From: a virus
Strand: one strand, 5' to 3'
Virus record (IMG/VR): IMGVR_UViG_3300033141_004054
Span: 1-36,978 of that record
DNA length: 36,978 bases
The notes beneath the pieces were generated by a model, which made no database searches, had not been told where the DNA came from, and saw only the letters and a list, made by a program, of their open reading frames with translations. The translations under genes were made by a program, and so were the position numbers. Positions 22,034-30,493 of the stretch are shown here, one piece after another (positions within the stretch are counted from its first letter, which is position 1; every line of letters begins with the position of its first letter).

Positions 22034-25000
22034 ATGAAAAAAAATGATGCAACTGATTTAACTATGTTTGTTAGGACTTCTCAAGAAACAATTGCCCATT
22101 GGGATAGAAATCGAATTGTAGATGCACTTGTCCGTGAAACATATGTAAATATAGACACTGCAAATACGATAAGTCGAGAAGTTGAGGATTTAATAAAACA
22201 TTCAAATATAAGTGTGATAACTACTCCTCTTATAAGGGAGCTGGTTGATGCAAAGCTAATCGAGCATGGCCTTGAAAAAGCACGTATTATGCATACAAGG
22301 CTTGGTATGCCTCTTTATGATGTGAATCAATTGATATTCAATCGCAACAAGGAGAACGCAAATGTGCCACATAATCCTGAGGCGACAAATTTAACATTGG
22401 CCGAAAATATAAAAAAAGAGTATGCTCTTCTTAATGTTTTTTCCCAAGATGTTGCAGATGCCCACATGAGGGGTGATATTCATATTCACGATTTAGGGTT
22501 CTGCGATAGACCTTATAGTTTTTTTAGAAATGAAATTTTAATAGTTAAAACTCCTAAAGACAAAATATGGGTTCTTCCTTTTGAACAATTATTTGAAAAG
22601 ATAACTTCAGAAATCAAAAAAGAAAAAGAGTTTGAAATTAAAAATACTCCAGGGTTTTTTGTAGCAGATGAAAATGGTTGGGTTGAATTAAAAAGAATTG
22701 TAAGACATAAAACAGAAAAACCATTAATAACTATAAATTCAGAAAATGGGAAAACAATAACAACTACTTCTGACCATCCATTTATTAAAATAAAGGAAGA
22801 TGCAAAAGTAATTATTTGTCCAAAATGTAAGAGTGAAAATGTAGTAAAAAATGGGAGTATAAAAAAGCAAAAAAGAAGTTATTTATGTAAAAATTGTAAT
22901 AGAATCTTCAGAATAAAAATAGAAGAAATAAATGTAAAAGACAGAGAAATAGTTAGTACAGAGAAAATAAATAATAGAAATTTTATTTTAACTCCAAAAA
23001 TAAATTGTAAAAATAAAAACAAATCAGAAATTAAAGAAGACATGGCATACTTTATTGGCTATTTTATTGCTGAAGGTTTTTATGGTAAAAATGAAGTAAG
23101 TATTAGAACAAAAGAAATTGAATTAGATAAAATAAAACAAATACTTAGAAATAACAAAATAAAATTTGGAGGGAACAAAGAAAGAATAAGAATTTATAGT
23201 AAAAATTTTAAAGATTATTTAAAAGACCAATTAGGAATAAGAAGATATTCTCAAAACATAACATTACCTTTTGATTTTTTTGAATATAATGAAAAAGTAA
23301 TTAATGCTATGATTTCTGGAATAATTGATGGTGATGGATGTATTAAAACAGATAAATATGTAAGTGAGATATTAATAAGACTTACTTCAAAAGCATTACT
23401 TAGTCAAATGCAAACTTATTTTGACTCTATAGGTATAAGAAATTATTTAACACCAATAAAGGACTATGGAATAAGCATTTATAAAGATAAAACAATTGAA
23501 GGTAAATTACCTTTGTTTTGTTTAAGATTCTATTTAACTTCAAAACAAAAAGAATTATTTAAATTTTCAGAGAAAATAAACAATAAAGAATTTAAAGAAA
23601 CAAAAGTAAATAGAGAACAAAAAAATTATTCACAGGTTAAAAAAATAAAAGAGATTAAAAATGATGATCCTTACGTTTATGATATTACAACTGAATCAGG
23701 TACTTTTATTTCAAGTGGAGTATTGGTTCATAATTGTTCGGGTCAATCTTTAGAATACGTCAAAAAGTATGGACTGAATTTGCCAAATGCATTATCTATG
23801 GCGAAGCCTGCAAAACATCCCGAAGTGCTTCTCGCTCACATGGTCAAATTTTCCGCTGCCTTACAAGGACATTTTGCGGGGGCTATAGGGTGGGATGCAG
23901 TCAATTTATATTTTGCTCCATATATAACACACATGAGTAGCAATGAAGTCAGACAACTATCCCAGATGCTTATATTTGAATATTCTCAACAGGCCGTTGC
24001 AAGAGGGGGGCAGGCAATATTTAGCGACATAAATCTGTATTGGGAAGTTCCCTCTCACCTGGAGAATGTTCCAGCAATAGGTCCAGGAGGAGAATATACA
24101 GGTAAAACCTATGGTGCATATGAAAAGGATGCCCAAAAATTTTTATGGGAATTATTTGAAGTATATAAAGAAGGTGATGGATGCGGTAGACCTTTTTTCT
24201 TTCCGAAGCCTCTATTGCATATAACTGAAAAGTTTTTTACTACAGAAAATCACTTGGAATTTCTTTATCATGCCTGCGATGTTGCATCTACTAAAGGTAA
24301 TACGTATTTTGTGTTTGATAGGGGTGCAACGGCAAAAATAAGTGAATGTTGTTTTCATAATACACAAAAAGTTCTTGTTAAAACTAGTAGAGGAATTAGG
24401 CACGATACAATAGGAAAAATATGTAGAACATATATAAAAGAAATAAAAGTTTTCCATAATGGTGTTTTTAGAAAAGCAAAACCTGTTATTACAAAACATG
24501 ATAAATTTGTGAAAGTAACTTTATCAAATGGTTTTAAAATGTTTGTAACAGATAATCATTTGTGTCCAACATATGTAGGAGATAAAGAAGCAAAGTTCTT
24601 AACTACAAATGATTTTATACCTGTTAATAATATAGAATTTAAAGGATTAAATGATAAAGGAACTTATTTTATGGGGTATTTTATAGGAGCCTATTTAGGA
24701 GATGGTTCTTGTGATCATAAAGGAAATAATAACGGGATAACATTTAGTCTATCAAAAAGAAAACAAAAAGTGATTAATATTATTACTGAATTTGCTAAAT
24801 CTTTTGGGGCACATATTACTGTAAGACCCGAAAATGATAAACATATTATTTTTGTTAAAATTACATCTATGACTTTAAAAGCTCTCATTTTAGAATTTAT
24901 AGGTGGAGAAAACGCTTTAACTAAAACTTTGAATAATAGAGTATACGAAATGAGTATTAGTTTTAAAAAAGGATTAACCGATGGTTATTTTGATACAGAT

Positions 25001-26305
25001 GGAGGTTCTTCTAAAAGAATATATACATCTAGTTCCAATTTGATAGATGATATGGCAACTTTAAATACAACTTTAGGTATGCCAATTAATATAACAGAAG
25101 ATAATAGAAAGAAATTTGAAGGCTCATATAGTAATAATCCTAATTATTGTATACGTCCTTATGAAAGAGTTTCTAAATACAAACGAAGAAAAGGATTTAT
25201 ATTTGAAAACAATAAATATTATTTTCAAATTAAAAATATTGATTATATATCTTATAATAAGTTAATTCCTGCGTATTGTTTTGAAATGGAAGATAATAAC
25301 AATCCTTATTTTACTTTAGCCAATGGCATCGAAACACATAATTGCAGGCTCTCCTTCAAATTAAATACTCAAGATATAGCTGAAGCAAAAACTCCCTGGA
25401 AAATGAGGTATTCGGCTTTGCAAAATGTTTCTATTAATTTACCGAGATTTGGATATGAAGCGCAAGGAGATGATACAACTTTATTTTCGTTACTTTCCGA
25501 TCGGGTGGAATTAGTTGCAAAGGCCCATATCCAGAAAAAACATTTCATTGAAAAATTATTAGCTCAAGGTAAGAATGGTCCTCTTGCTCTTCTTGTTATG
25601 GATAAAGATGGTGAACCTTATTTGCGTATGAATAAATTATCATATTTGGTTGGGATGGTTGGCCTAAATGAGCTTGTGCAAGCCCACACTGGACAGGAAA
25701 TGCATGAATCAAAAAGTGCTTTCAAATTTGGGTTGAAAGTTATATCTCATATGAAACTTATGGTTGACAAGTTATCTTCAGAATATAACATGCATTTTGT
25801 ATTAGAGCAAACACCAGCTGAAAGTACAAGTTATCGTTTTGCAAAGCTGGATATTAAACATTTTTCTCCAGACGCTGGTCACATAGTTAAAGGGAATATT
25901 CTAGAAGATGAAGTATATTATACGAACTCGACTTATCTTAATGGAAGCGTTCCAATTAATCCTATAGAACGAGTTAAACAAGAAGGACTATTTCATCCTT
26001 TAGTTGAAGCGGGGGCACTTACTCACATATGGGTAGGAGAATCAACCCCATCAAAAGAATCACTTGCTAATTTTGTGATTAAAACATTTAAAATGACACA
26101 GAATGACCAAATTGCTTTTTCTCCAGAGTTTACTATTTGTAATAGTTGCTTAAAGACATCGAGAGGATTGCATGAAAAATGCCCAATTTGTTCATCTCCA
26201 GACGTGGATGGGATAACGAGAATAACTGGATACTTTACAAAAATATCTAGTTGGAACAAGGGAAAAATAGGGGAATTGCATGACAGATTTAGATTGGAGA
26301 TATAA
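22034..26305 (+). CDS. nrdD: Anaerobic ribonucleoside-triphosphate reductase with two inteins
   Basis: The 1423-residue precursor splices to a 686-residue class III reductase that reduces NTPs to dNTPs without oxygen. The N-terminus (VRTSQETIAHWDRNRIVDAL) is an ATP-cone. HIHDLGFCDRPY (150-161), CSGQSLEYVKKYG, RGGQAIFSDINLYW and SEC+CRLSF are conserved NrdD segments. A zinc site is formed by Cys1369/1372/1383/1386, and the radical Gly1399 lies in RITGYFTKI near the end. Inteins occupy residues 162-567 and 773-1103, both in active-site motifs. AAGGTGAG lies at 22023-22030. Activating enzyme NrdG is not in the window. One 60-base extein stretch (23821-23880) is 50% GC while one intein stretch (23101-23160) is 15%. 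Confidence 0.93.
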   Translation: MKKNDATDLTMFVRTSQETIAHWDRNRIVDALVRETYVNIDTANTISREVEDLIKHSNISVITTPLIRELVDAKLIEHGLEKARIMHTRLGMPLYDVNQLIFNRNKENANVPHNPEATNLTLAENIKKEYALLNVFSQDVADAHMRGDIHIHDLGFCDRPYSFFRNEILIVKTPKDKIWVLPFEQLFEKITSEIKKEKEFEIKNTPGFFVADENGWVELKRIVRHKTEKPLITINSENGKTITTTSDHPFIKIKEDAKVIICPKCKSENVVKNGSIKKQKRSYLCKNCNRIFRIKIEEINVKDREIVSTEKINNRNFILTPKINCKNKNKSEIKEDMAYFIGYFIAEGFYGKNEVSIRTKEIELDKIKQILRNNKIKFGGNKERIRIYSKNFKDYLKDQLGIRRYSQNITLPFDFFEYNEKVINAMISGIIDGDGCIKTDKYVSEILIRLTSKALLSQMQTYFDSIGIRNYLTPIKDYGISIYKDKTIEGKLPLFCLRFYLTSKQKELFKFSEKINNKEFKETKVNREQKNYSQVKKIKEIKNDDPYVYDITTESGTFISSGVLVHNCSGQSLEYVKKYGLNLPNALSMAKPAKHPEVLLAHMVKFSAALQGHFAGAIGWDAVNLYFAPYITHMSSNEVRQLSQMLIFEYSQQAVARGGQAIFSDINLYWEVPSHLENVPAIGPGGEYTGKTYGAYEKDAQKFLWELFEVYKEGDGCGRPFFFPKPLLHITEKFFTTENHLEFLYHACDVASTKGNTYFVFDRGATAKISECCFHNTQKVLVKTSRGIRHDTIGKICRTYIKEIKVFHNGVFRKAKPVITKHDKFVKVTLSNGFKMFVTDNHLCPTYVGDKEAKFLTTNDFIPVNNIEFKGLNDKGTYFMGYFIGAYLGDGSCDHKGNNNGITFSLSKRKQKVINIITEFAKSFGAHITVRPENDKHIIFVKITSMTLKALILEFIGGENALTKTLNNRVYEMSISFKKGLTDGYFDTDGGSSKRIYTSSSNLIDDMATLNTTLGMPINITEDNRKKFEGSYSNNPNYCIRPYERVSKYKRRKGFIFENNKYYFQIKNIDYISYNKLIPAYCFEMEDNNNPYFTLANGIETHNCRLSFKLNTQDIAEAKTPWKMRYSALQNVSINLPRFGYEAQGDDTTLFSLLSDRVELVAKAHIQKKHFIEKLLAQGKNGPLALLVMDKDGEPYLRMNKLSYLVGMVGLNELVQAHTGQEMHESKSAFKFGLKVISHMKLMVDKLSSEYNMHFVLEQTPAESTSYRFAKLDIKHFSPDAGHIVKGNILEDEVYYTNSTYLNGSVPINPIERVKQEGLFHPLVEAGALTHIWVGESTPSKESLANFVIKTFKMTQNDQIAFSPEFTICNSCLKTSRGLHEKCPICSSPDVDGITRITGYFTKISSWNKGKIGELHDRFRLEI
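22517..23734 (+). mobile_element. Intein 1 in NrdD (LAGLIDADG, with zinc ribbon)
   Basis: This 406-residue intein begins with Ser162 and ends VHN before Cys568. Removing it restores HDLGFCDRPY+CSGQSL. Block B is TTSDHPF. LAGLIDADG motifs are FIGYFIAEGFYG (~340) and AMISGIIDGDGCI (425-437). A C4 zinc ribbon (Cys262, 265, 285, 288; CPKC and CKNC) sits between splicing and nuclease parts, of a type seen in IS1 InsA-like transposon proteins. The C-terminal block is YDITTESGTFISSGVLVHN. DNA is very AT-rich relative to the extein. Confidence 0.92.
24350..25342 (+). mobile_element. Intein 2 in NrdD (LAGLIDADG)
   Basis: This 331-residue intein begins with Cys773 and ends IETHN before Cys1104. Removal restores SEC+CRLSFKL. 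TDNH forms block B. LAGLIDADG motifs MGYFIGAYLGDGSCD (880-894) and GLTDGYFDTDGGS (980-992) keep both acidic residues (Asp890, Asp989). The C-terminal part contains IPAYCFEMEDNN, then FTLANGIETHN. It has no zinc ribbon, unlike intein 1, and is not closely similar to it outside the shared motifs. Confidence 0.92.
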
Positions 26306-27057
26306 TGATAATAAAAGATAATCCAAAAGTAGATATTATAATTGCCAATTATAATCATGCTGAATTTCTTCCAGATGCCATAGATTCTGTTTTGAATCAA
26401 ACTTATTCTAATTGGAAACTTACAATTGTAGATGACTTTTCATCAGATGAAACAAGAAGAATAATTGATTTTTATTTGAGAAAAGATGATAGGGTAAATG
26501 TAATATATCATAATAAAAATAAAGGATATGGGGAAGCATTAATTACAGGAATAGAAAATACTAATAATCCTTTTATTGGTATTTTAGATTCTGATGATTA
26601 TCTTGAATCTAATGCTGTTTTTAGATCTCTTTTAGAATTTCAAAGAGCTAAAGGAATTTTAATGACTTATTCTATGATGCAGTTGTGCTCAGATGATATA
26701 AATTGTCCTACTTCTCATTTTAATCCACCAGATAAATTTATAATTCCTAGTGGAAAAACTTTTTTAGATTTATGCCCAAAAGGATTTTCATTTTATTTAA
26801 TTCAACATTTCAAAGTTTTTAAACGCAAAGCATATATAAAAACAGGAGGAATAAAAAGAAATTTAAGAAAAAGTGTAGATAAGGATATTATTTTTAAAAT
26901 GGAGGAGGTAGGAAAAATAAAATTTATACCTGAAATCTTATATAGAAAAAGAACACATGCAAAACAAATTACTAAACTTTATAAACATAAACCTGAAATC
27001 ATGAAACAAATTATGGAAGTAGTAAATGATGCAAAAAGAAGGAGAGGAATAATATGA
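26305..27057 (+). CDS. GT2 family glycosyltransferase A
   Basis: This 250-residue GT-A fold enzyme begins in a TAATG overlap with NrdD; SD GGAGA lies in the end of NrdD. VDIIIANYNHAEFLPDAI starts the nucleotide-sugar domain, VDDFSSD (42-48) binds UDP and DSDD (95-98) is the metal-binding DxD. The second half has KSVDKDIIFKMEEVG and FIPEILYRKR, a signature shared with the two GT2 proteins encoded at 27964 and 28720. No membrane segment is seen, so it works in the cytoplasm. The sugar donor cannot be told. Its last codons overlap the next gene (ATGA). Confidence 0.85.
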   Translation: MIIKDNPKVDIIIANYNHAEFLPDAIDSVLNQTYSNWKLTIVDDFSSDETRRIIDFYLRKDDRVNVIYHNKNKGYGEALITGIENTNNPFIGILDSDDYLESNAVFRSLLEFQRAKGILMTYSMMQLCSDDINCPTSHFNPPDKFIIPSGKTFLDLCPKGFSFYLIQHFKVFKRKAYIKTGGIKRNLRKSVDKDIIFKMEEVGKIKFIPEILYRKRTHAKQITKLYKHKPEIMKQIMEVVNDAKRRRGII

Positions 27058-27383
27058 ATAGAGAAAAAAAAGAACAACCAAAAAGAATGGATATCAAAGA
27101 ATTTAGGGCTTTTGGATTTATACAAGAAATAAACAGGCAATTTTTACATCCTATGGGATTAGCTATAGAAGTTATTATAGATGAAAAAGGAAATGAAACT
27201 TTAGGTGGAATTTGGGATTATAGGGATGACCCAAAAGGAATAACTTATGCAAAGGAAATAATGGCAACTAAAATAGCCAAAGAAAAGGCTGATCGTGTCC
27301 AAGAATTTAAACGTGAAAAACACATGAGTAGGAAAAAAGCGTTAGGGTTCGTGATACAGCCAATAAAAAATGATAGAGAATAG
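27054..27383 (+). CDS. Conserved phage protein of unknown function
   Basis: This 109-residue soluble protein has the pattern MDIKEFRAFGFIQEINRQFL, then PMGLAIEVIIDEKGNETLGG, IWDYRDDPKGITYAKEI and a final LGFVIQPI. I know this layout from small proteins found in many unrelated phages, usually with no assigned role. It starts in an ATGA overlap with the GT2 gene and overlaps the next gene by 14 bases. The surrounding genes are sugar-modifying, but this family is not known to be, so the location may be chance. A regulatory or scaffold role is possible. No metal, membrane or catalytic motif is visible. Confidence 0.65.
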   Translation: MNREKKEQPKRMDIKEFRAFGFIQEINRQFLHPMGLAIEVIIDEKGNETLGGIWDYRDDPKGITYAKEIMATKIAKEKADRVQEFKREKHMSRKKALGFVIQPIKNDRE

Positions 27384-27963
27384 AATAGACCCTTCTTTAG
27401 ATAGACATTGGTATAAGATGATAAATGCAAAACATCATGCTATTGGGCTTTCTAAAATAGGAATTTATAATATATTTAAATATAAAAAAGTTTTGTATAT
27501 AGGAGCTGGAGTTAGCTATGATAGATTTGAATTTGTTAAAATTTTGTATCCTTATAAAGATTTAACTATTATAGAGCCAAATTCAAAAAATGTTGACAGA
27601 AAAGTATCTTCTTATACCCTTAAAGGAATGTATCCATTAGCAAAAGTTATAAGATCATATTTAATAAATGTAAGAAGAATTTTAGGAGGTAAGAAGTTTG
27701 AATTAGGTATTTGGTGGCATGGTCCTGAACATATTCCTAAACGTGAACTATTAATTAATCTTACTGAATTTGAAAAGGTTATTACAAAATTTATTTTATT
27801 GGGAGGCCCAAATCCATATATTCCTCAAGGGAGATTTTGTTCTTCTCCTATGTATCATTGGTATGGATTAGGAGAAATAGATTGGGAAAAATTAGGGTAC
27901 AACCATATTGTTTATGGTAAAAAAAATAGATATTTAATAGCATGGAAAAATTTGGAGAAATAA
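27370..27963 (+). CDS. Methyltransferase-like protein with WWHGPEHI motif (paralog 1)
   Basis: This 197-residue protein resembles a class I SAM methyltransferase: KVLYIGAGVSYDRFEFV (40-56) gives a motif I, LTIIEPN (65-71) the acidic residue after strand 2, and KFELGIWWHGPEHIPKREL a motif IV-like strand whose usual EHL turn is extended to WWHGPEHI (115-122). FILLGGP follows as strand 5. A paralog with the same WWHGPEHI and similar surroundings is encoded at 31192. I infer a sugar-acting methyltransferase or a protein of the same fold. The doubled Trp and extra Gly-Pro are unusual. It starts within the end of the previous gene and stops directly before the next start. Confidence 0.6.
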   Translation: MIENRIDPSLDRHWYKMINAKHHAIGLSKIGIYNIFKYKKVLYIGAGVSYDRFEFVKILYPYKDLTIIEPNSKNVDRKVSSYTLKGMYPLAKVIRSYLINVRRILGGKKFELGIWWHGPEHIPKRELLINLTEFEKVITKFILLGGPNPYIPQGRFCSSPMYHWYGLGEIDWEKLGYNHIVYGKKNRYLIAWKNLEK

Positions 27964-28719
27964 ATGTTAAATAAAAAAAAGGAAAGTTTTAATGTGAATC
28001 CCACATTTGATATTATAATGTGTTGCTTCAATAACGAAAAATATATAGAGGAAGCAATAGAATCTGTTCTTAAACAAACATATCCTTATTGGGAATTAAT
28101 TCTTATTGATGATTTTTCTCAAGACAATAGTAGAGAAATTATTAAAAAATATTGTGAAAATTATTTAAATATACATGCCTCTTTTAAAGAAAAAAATGGG
28201 GGATACGGAGGAGCCATGAATTTGGGAATTTCTATTTTACAAGGAGAACTTATAGCATTAGTAGATGGTGATGATTGGATTTTTCCAAATGCTCTTGAAA
28301 TAATGGTAAAAGCTCATAAGGATTATCCCAATGCTGCTTTAATTTATTCTAAATATGTAATTTGCAATGAAAAATTAAAAGCAAAACATTTAGGAAGGTC
28401 TGATTCTTTAGAAGGAAAATCTATATTAGAGGCTTGGGCAGATCCTAATGGCCCTCGAATGAGTCATCTTAAAACTTTCAAAAGGAAATTTTATAATATG
28501 ACTAAGGGGGTAAATCCAAAACTTAGAAAAGCTGTTGACAAGGATTTAGTTCTGAAATTAGAAGAAGTAGGGGATGTGATCTTTATCCCAGAAATTTTAT
28601 ATAAACACAGACGACATAAAAATACAATATCTTATAAATATCGATCTCGCCCTGATATATGTAAAATGATCAAAGATAGACTCATAAGAAATGCAAAAAG
28701 AAGAAGAGGATTATTATAA
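27964..28719 (+). CDS. GT2 family glycosyltransferase B
   Basis: This 251-residue enzyme has the GT2 pattern FDIIMCCFNNEKYIEEAI (15-32), LIDDFSQD (47-54), GGYGGAMNLGI (79-89) and the DxD site DGDD (101-104). C-terminal AVDKDLVLKLEEVG and FIPEILYKHRRH match GT2-A. The repeated 'K-x-V-D-K-D-L' element is probably part of the acceptor-binding or catalytic-base region. SD GGAGA lies at 27954-27958, inside the end of the preceding gene. No membrane anchor. One sugar per enzyme would imply a glycan with at least three GT2-made bonds, but redundancy is equally possible. Confidence 0.85.
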   Translation: MLNKKKESFNVNPTFDIIMCCFNNEKYIEEAIESVLKQTYPYWELILIDDFSQDNSREIIKKYCENYLNIHASFKEKNGGYGGAMNLGISILQGELIALVDGDDWIFPNALEIMVKAHKDYPNAALIYSKYVICNEKLKAKHLGRSDSLEGKSILEAWADPNGPRMSHLKTFKRKFYNMTKGVNPKLRKAVDKDLVLKLEEVGDVIFIPEILYKHRRHKNTISYKYRSRPDICKMIKDRLIRNAKRRRGLL

Positions 28720-29490
28720 ATGGAATCAATAGGATTTTCCATTCTGATTACAGCCTATAATTCTGAAAAATTTATAGAACAATCAATAAAATCAGCATTA
28801 AGACAAAGTTATGAAAATAGTGAAATAATAATAGTAGAAGATGGTTCTACTGATCATACTATATCTGTTATAAAAAGATTTGAAAAAAATAGAAAGGTTA
28901 AAATATATTATAATGATAAGAATAGAGGGTATGGATATGCTTTAAGAAAAGCTTTTTCTCATGCTACAAAGCAATATGCTGTTATTTTGGATTCTGATGA
29001 TATGTTAATGAAAAAGGCTTTAAAAATTATGTCTATATATATTAAAAAAAATAGAGACTATGCCTTATATCATTCCAAAAGACTTACTATAAATGAAAAA
29101 GGAATCATTGACAGAAGAAGACAAATAAAACAAGAGTTTTATAATTTAGGAAATTCAAAATATATTGACCATTTAAGACGAAGAGAAAAATCTGGTATAA
29201 GTCATTTAAAAGTAGTAAATATGAAATTTTATAATAAGACAGATGGTGTATCCCCTTTATTAGGTAAAAAAATAGATAAAGATTTAATAGCAAAACTAGA
29301 AGAAGTAGGTAAATTTTATTTTGTTGATGAATTTTTATATCTTTATAGGAGATGGGAAGGAACAATGTCTTCCAGATTTAAAAAAATTGTTGGAAAAACA
29401 AAAGTGGTGGAATTAGGAAGAAAAATTAATGATATTATTATTGTAAATGCAGAATTAAGAAGAATATTAAAAAATGAAAATCTTTCTTGA
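28720..29490 (+). CDS. GT2 family glycosyltransferase C
   Basis: This 256-residue third paralog has FSILITAYNSEKFIEQSI (6-23), IVEDGSTDHT (38-47, closer to the classical VDDGSTD than its paralogs), RGYGYALRKAF and DSDD (91-94). The C-terminal signature is present but divergent (KIDKDLIAKLEEVGKFYFV, then DEFLYLYRRW). It begins immediately after the stop of GT2-B and overlaps the GT4-like gene by 17 bases. Divergence among the three suggests they transfer to different acceptors or with different sugars rather than being a recent triplication. No membrane segment. Confidence 0.85.
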   Translation: MESIGFSILITAYNSEKFIEQSIKSALRQSYENSEIIIVEDGSTDHTISVIKRFEKNRKVKIYYNDKNRGYGYALRKAFSHATKQYAVILDSDDMLMKKALKIMSIYIKKNRDYALYHSKRLTINEKGIIDRRRQIKQEFYNLGNSKYIDHLRRREKSGISHLKVVNMKFYNKTDGVSPLLGKKIDKDLIAKLEEVGKFYFVDEFLYLYRRWEGTMSSRFKKIVGKTKVVELGRKINDIIIVNAELRRILKNENLS

Positions 29491-30448
29491 TCCAAAAGCT
29501 GATCGACATAGAATGTCTAATAGAATGAAACCCCATTGGAATTCAATGGGAATAAAGTATTCTAATAATCCAAAAAAATGTGATGTTCAATTGTGCTTTG
29601 GAACTATTCAAACTCCAACTAATCTCCCCAAAATTGTAAGATTAGATGGAGTTTACTACGATACAGATAGAGATTATCATACAAAAAACAAAAGTATGAT
29701 TGAAGCAATTAATCAATGTAAAGGAATAATTTATCAAAGTAAATGGGGAAAAAAGATGGCTAAACATTATTTATTTCCTCCCAAAAATATTCCTTCAATT
29801 ATTATTTATAACGGAGCAGATGATTGGTGGAGTGGAGAAAAAGAAAAACACAATAATATAAATATTGTTTCCACTGCAAAATGGAGGAGACATAAGAGAC
29901 TTCAAGAGCTGTGTAAAGCTTTTATAAAATACAAAGAAGTTTTGTCTTGTCATTCTTTCACTAATAAATCACCAAAATTATATATTATAGGGCCAATTAG
30001 AGATAGAAAAGGTTCCAAATTAATTCCAGATATTGATATCATTTATTTAGATAAGATGAATTATAAAGAAATTGCTGAAGTATATAGAAAATGTGATATA
30101 TTTCTTCATGCATCTAAAAGAGATTGTTGCCCATGTGCTGTTGTTGAAGCTATTGCAGCACATTTGAAAATTGTAACTACTATAGGCTGCGGAGGGGCAG
30201 TAGAATTGGTAAAAAAAGGAGGAGAAGGTGTTTGTGGAGAAGTTGTGAAAATTGATTGTGTATGTTGGAAGCCTGTGGCCCATTACAGAGATGAATGGAA
30301 TATATGGAATGAAGAAGAGGAAAAGAAATATGTTGATGGAATGATTGAAGCTACGAAGAAAATAAATGAAGATTTTCTTTTTCCAGAAGAACTTTCGACT
30401 GAATTTATGGCAAGGGCATATGGGAATTTCCTAAAGAAATGTATATAG
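29474..30448 (+). CDS. GT4-like GT-B glycosyltransferase
   Basis: This 324-residue protein has a two-domain GT-B layout: N-terminal half with VQLCFGTIQTP, PKIVRLDGVYYD and QCKGIIYQSKWGKK; C-terminal half opening with INIVSTAKWRRHKRLQEL (129-146), then YIIGPIRDR and RDCCPCAVVEAIAAH (217-230), where the Glu of E-x7-E-like motifs sits, and TIGCGGAVELV. It resembles GT4 enzymes that use nucleotide-activated sugars. The region has many Cys residues for a cytoplasmic phage enzyme. Overlap with the upstream GT2-C implies joint translation. A 45-base gap follows, the longest break in this operon. Confidence 0.75.
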   Translation: MKIFLDPKADRHRMSNRMKPHWNSMGIKYSNNPKKCDVQLCFGTIQTPTNLPKIVRLDGVYYDTDRDYHTKNKSMIEAINQCKGIIYQSKWGKKMAKHYLFPPKNIPSIIIYNGADDWWSGEKEKHNNINIVSTAKWRRHKRLQELCKAFIKYKEVLSCHSFTNKSPKLYIIGPIRDRKGSKLIPDIDIIYLDKMNYKEIAEVYRKCDIFLHASKRDCCPCAVVEAIAAHLKIVTTIGCGGAVELVKKGGEGVCGEVVKIDCVCWKPVAHYRDEWNIWNEEEEKKYVDGMIEATKKINEDFLFPEELSTEFMARAYGNFLKKCI

Positions 30449-30493
30449 TAGGATAATATATAAAGTAGAAAACTTATAAAAAGGAAAATATAA

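Noticed and set aside
3019-28535. Further TTGACA matches (for example near 3019, 17126, 25764 and 28530) as promoters
   Set aside because: All are inside coding regions without a convincing -10 element at 16-18 bases; only 14795 combines both boxes in a gap.
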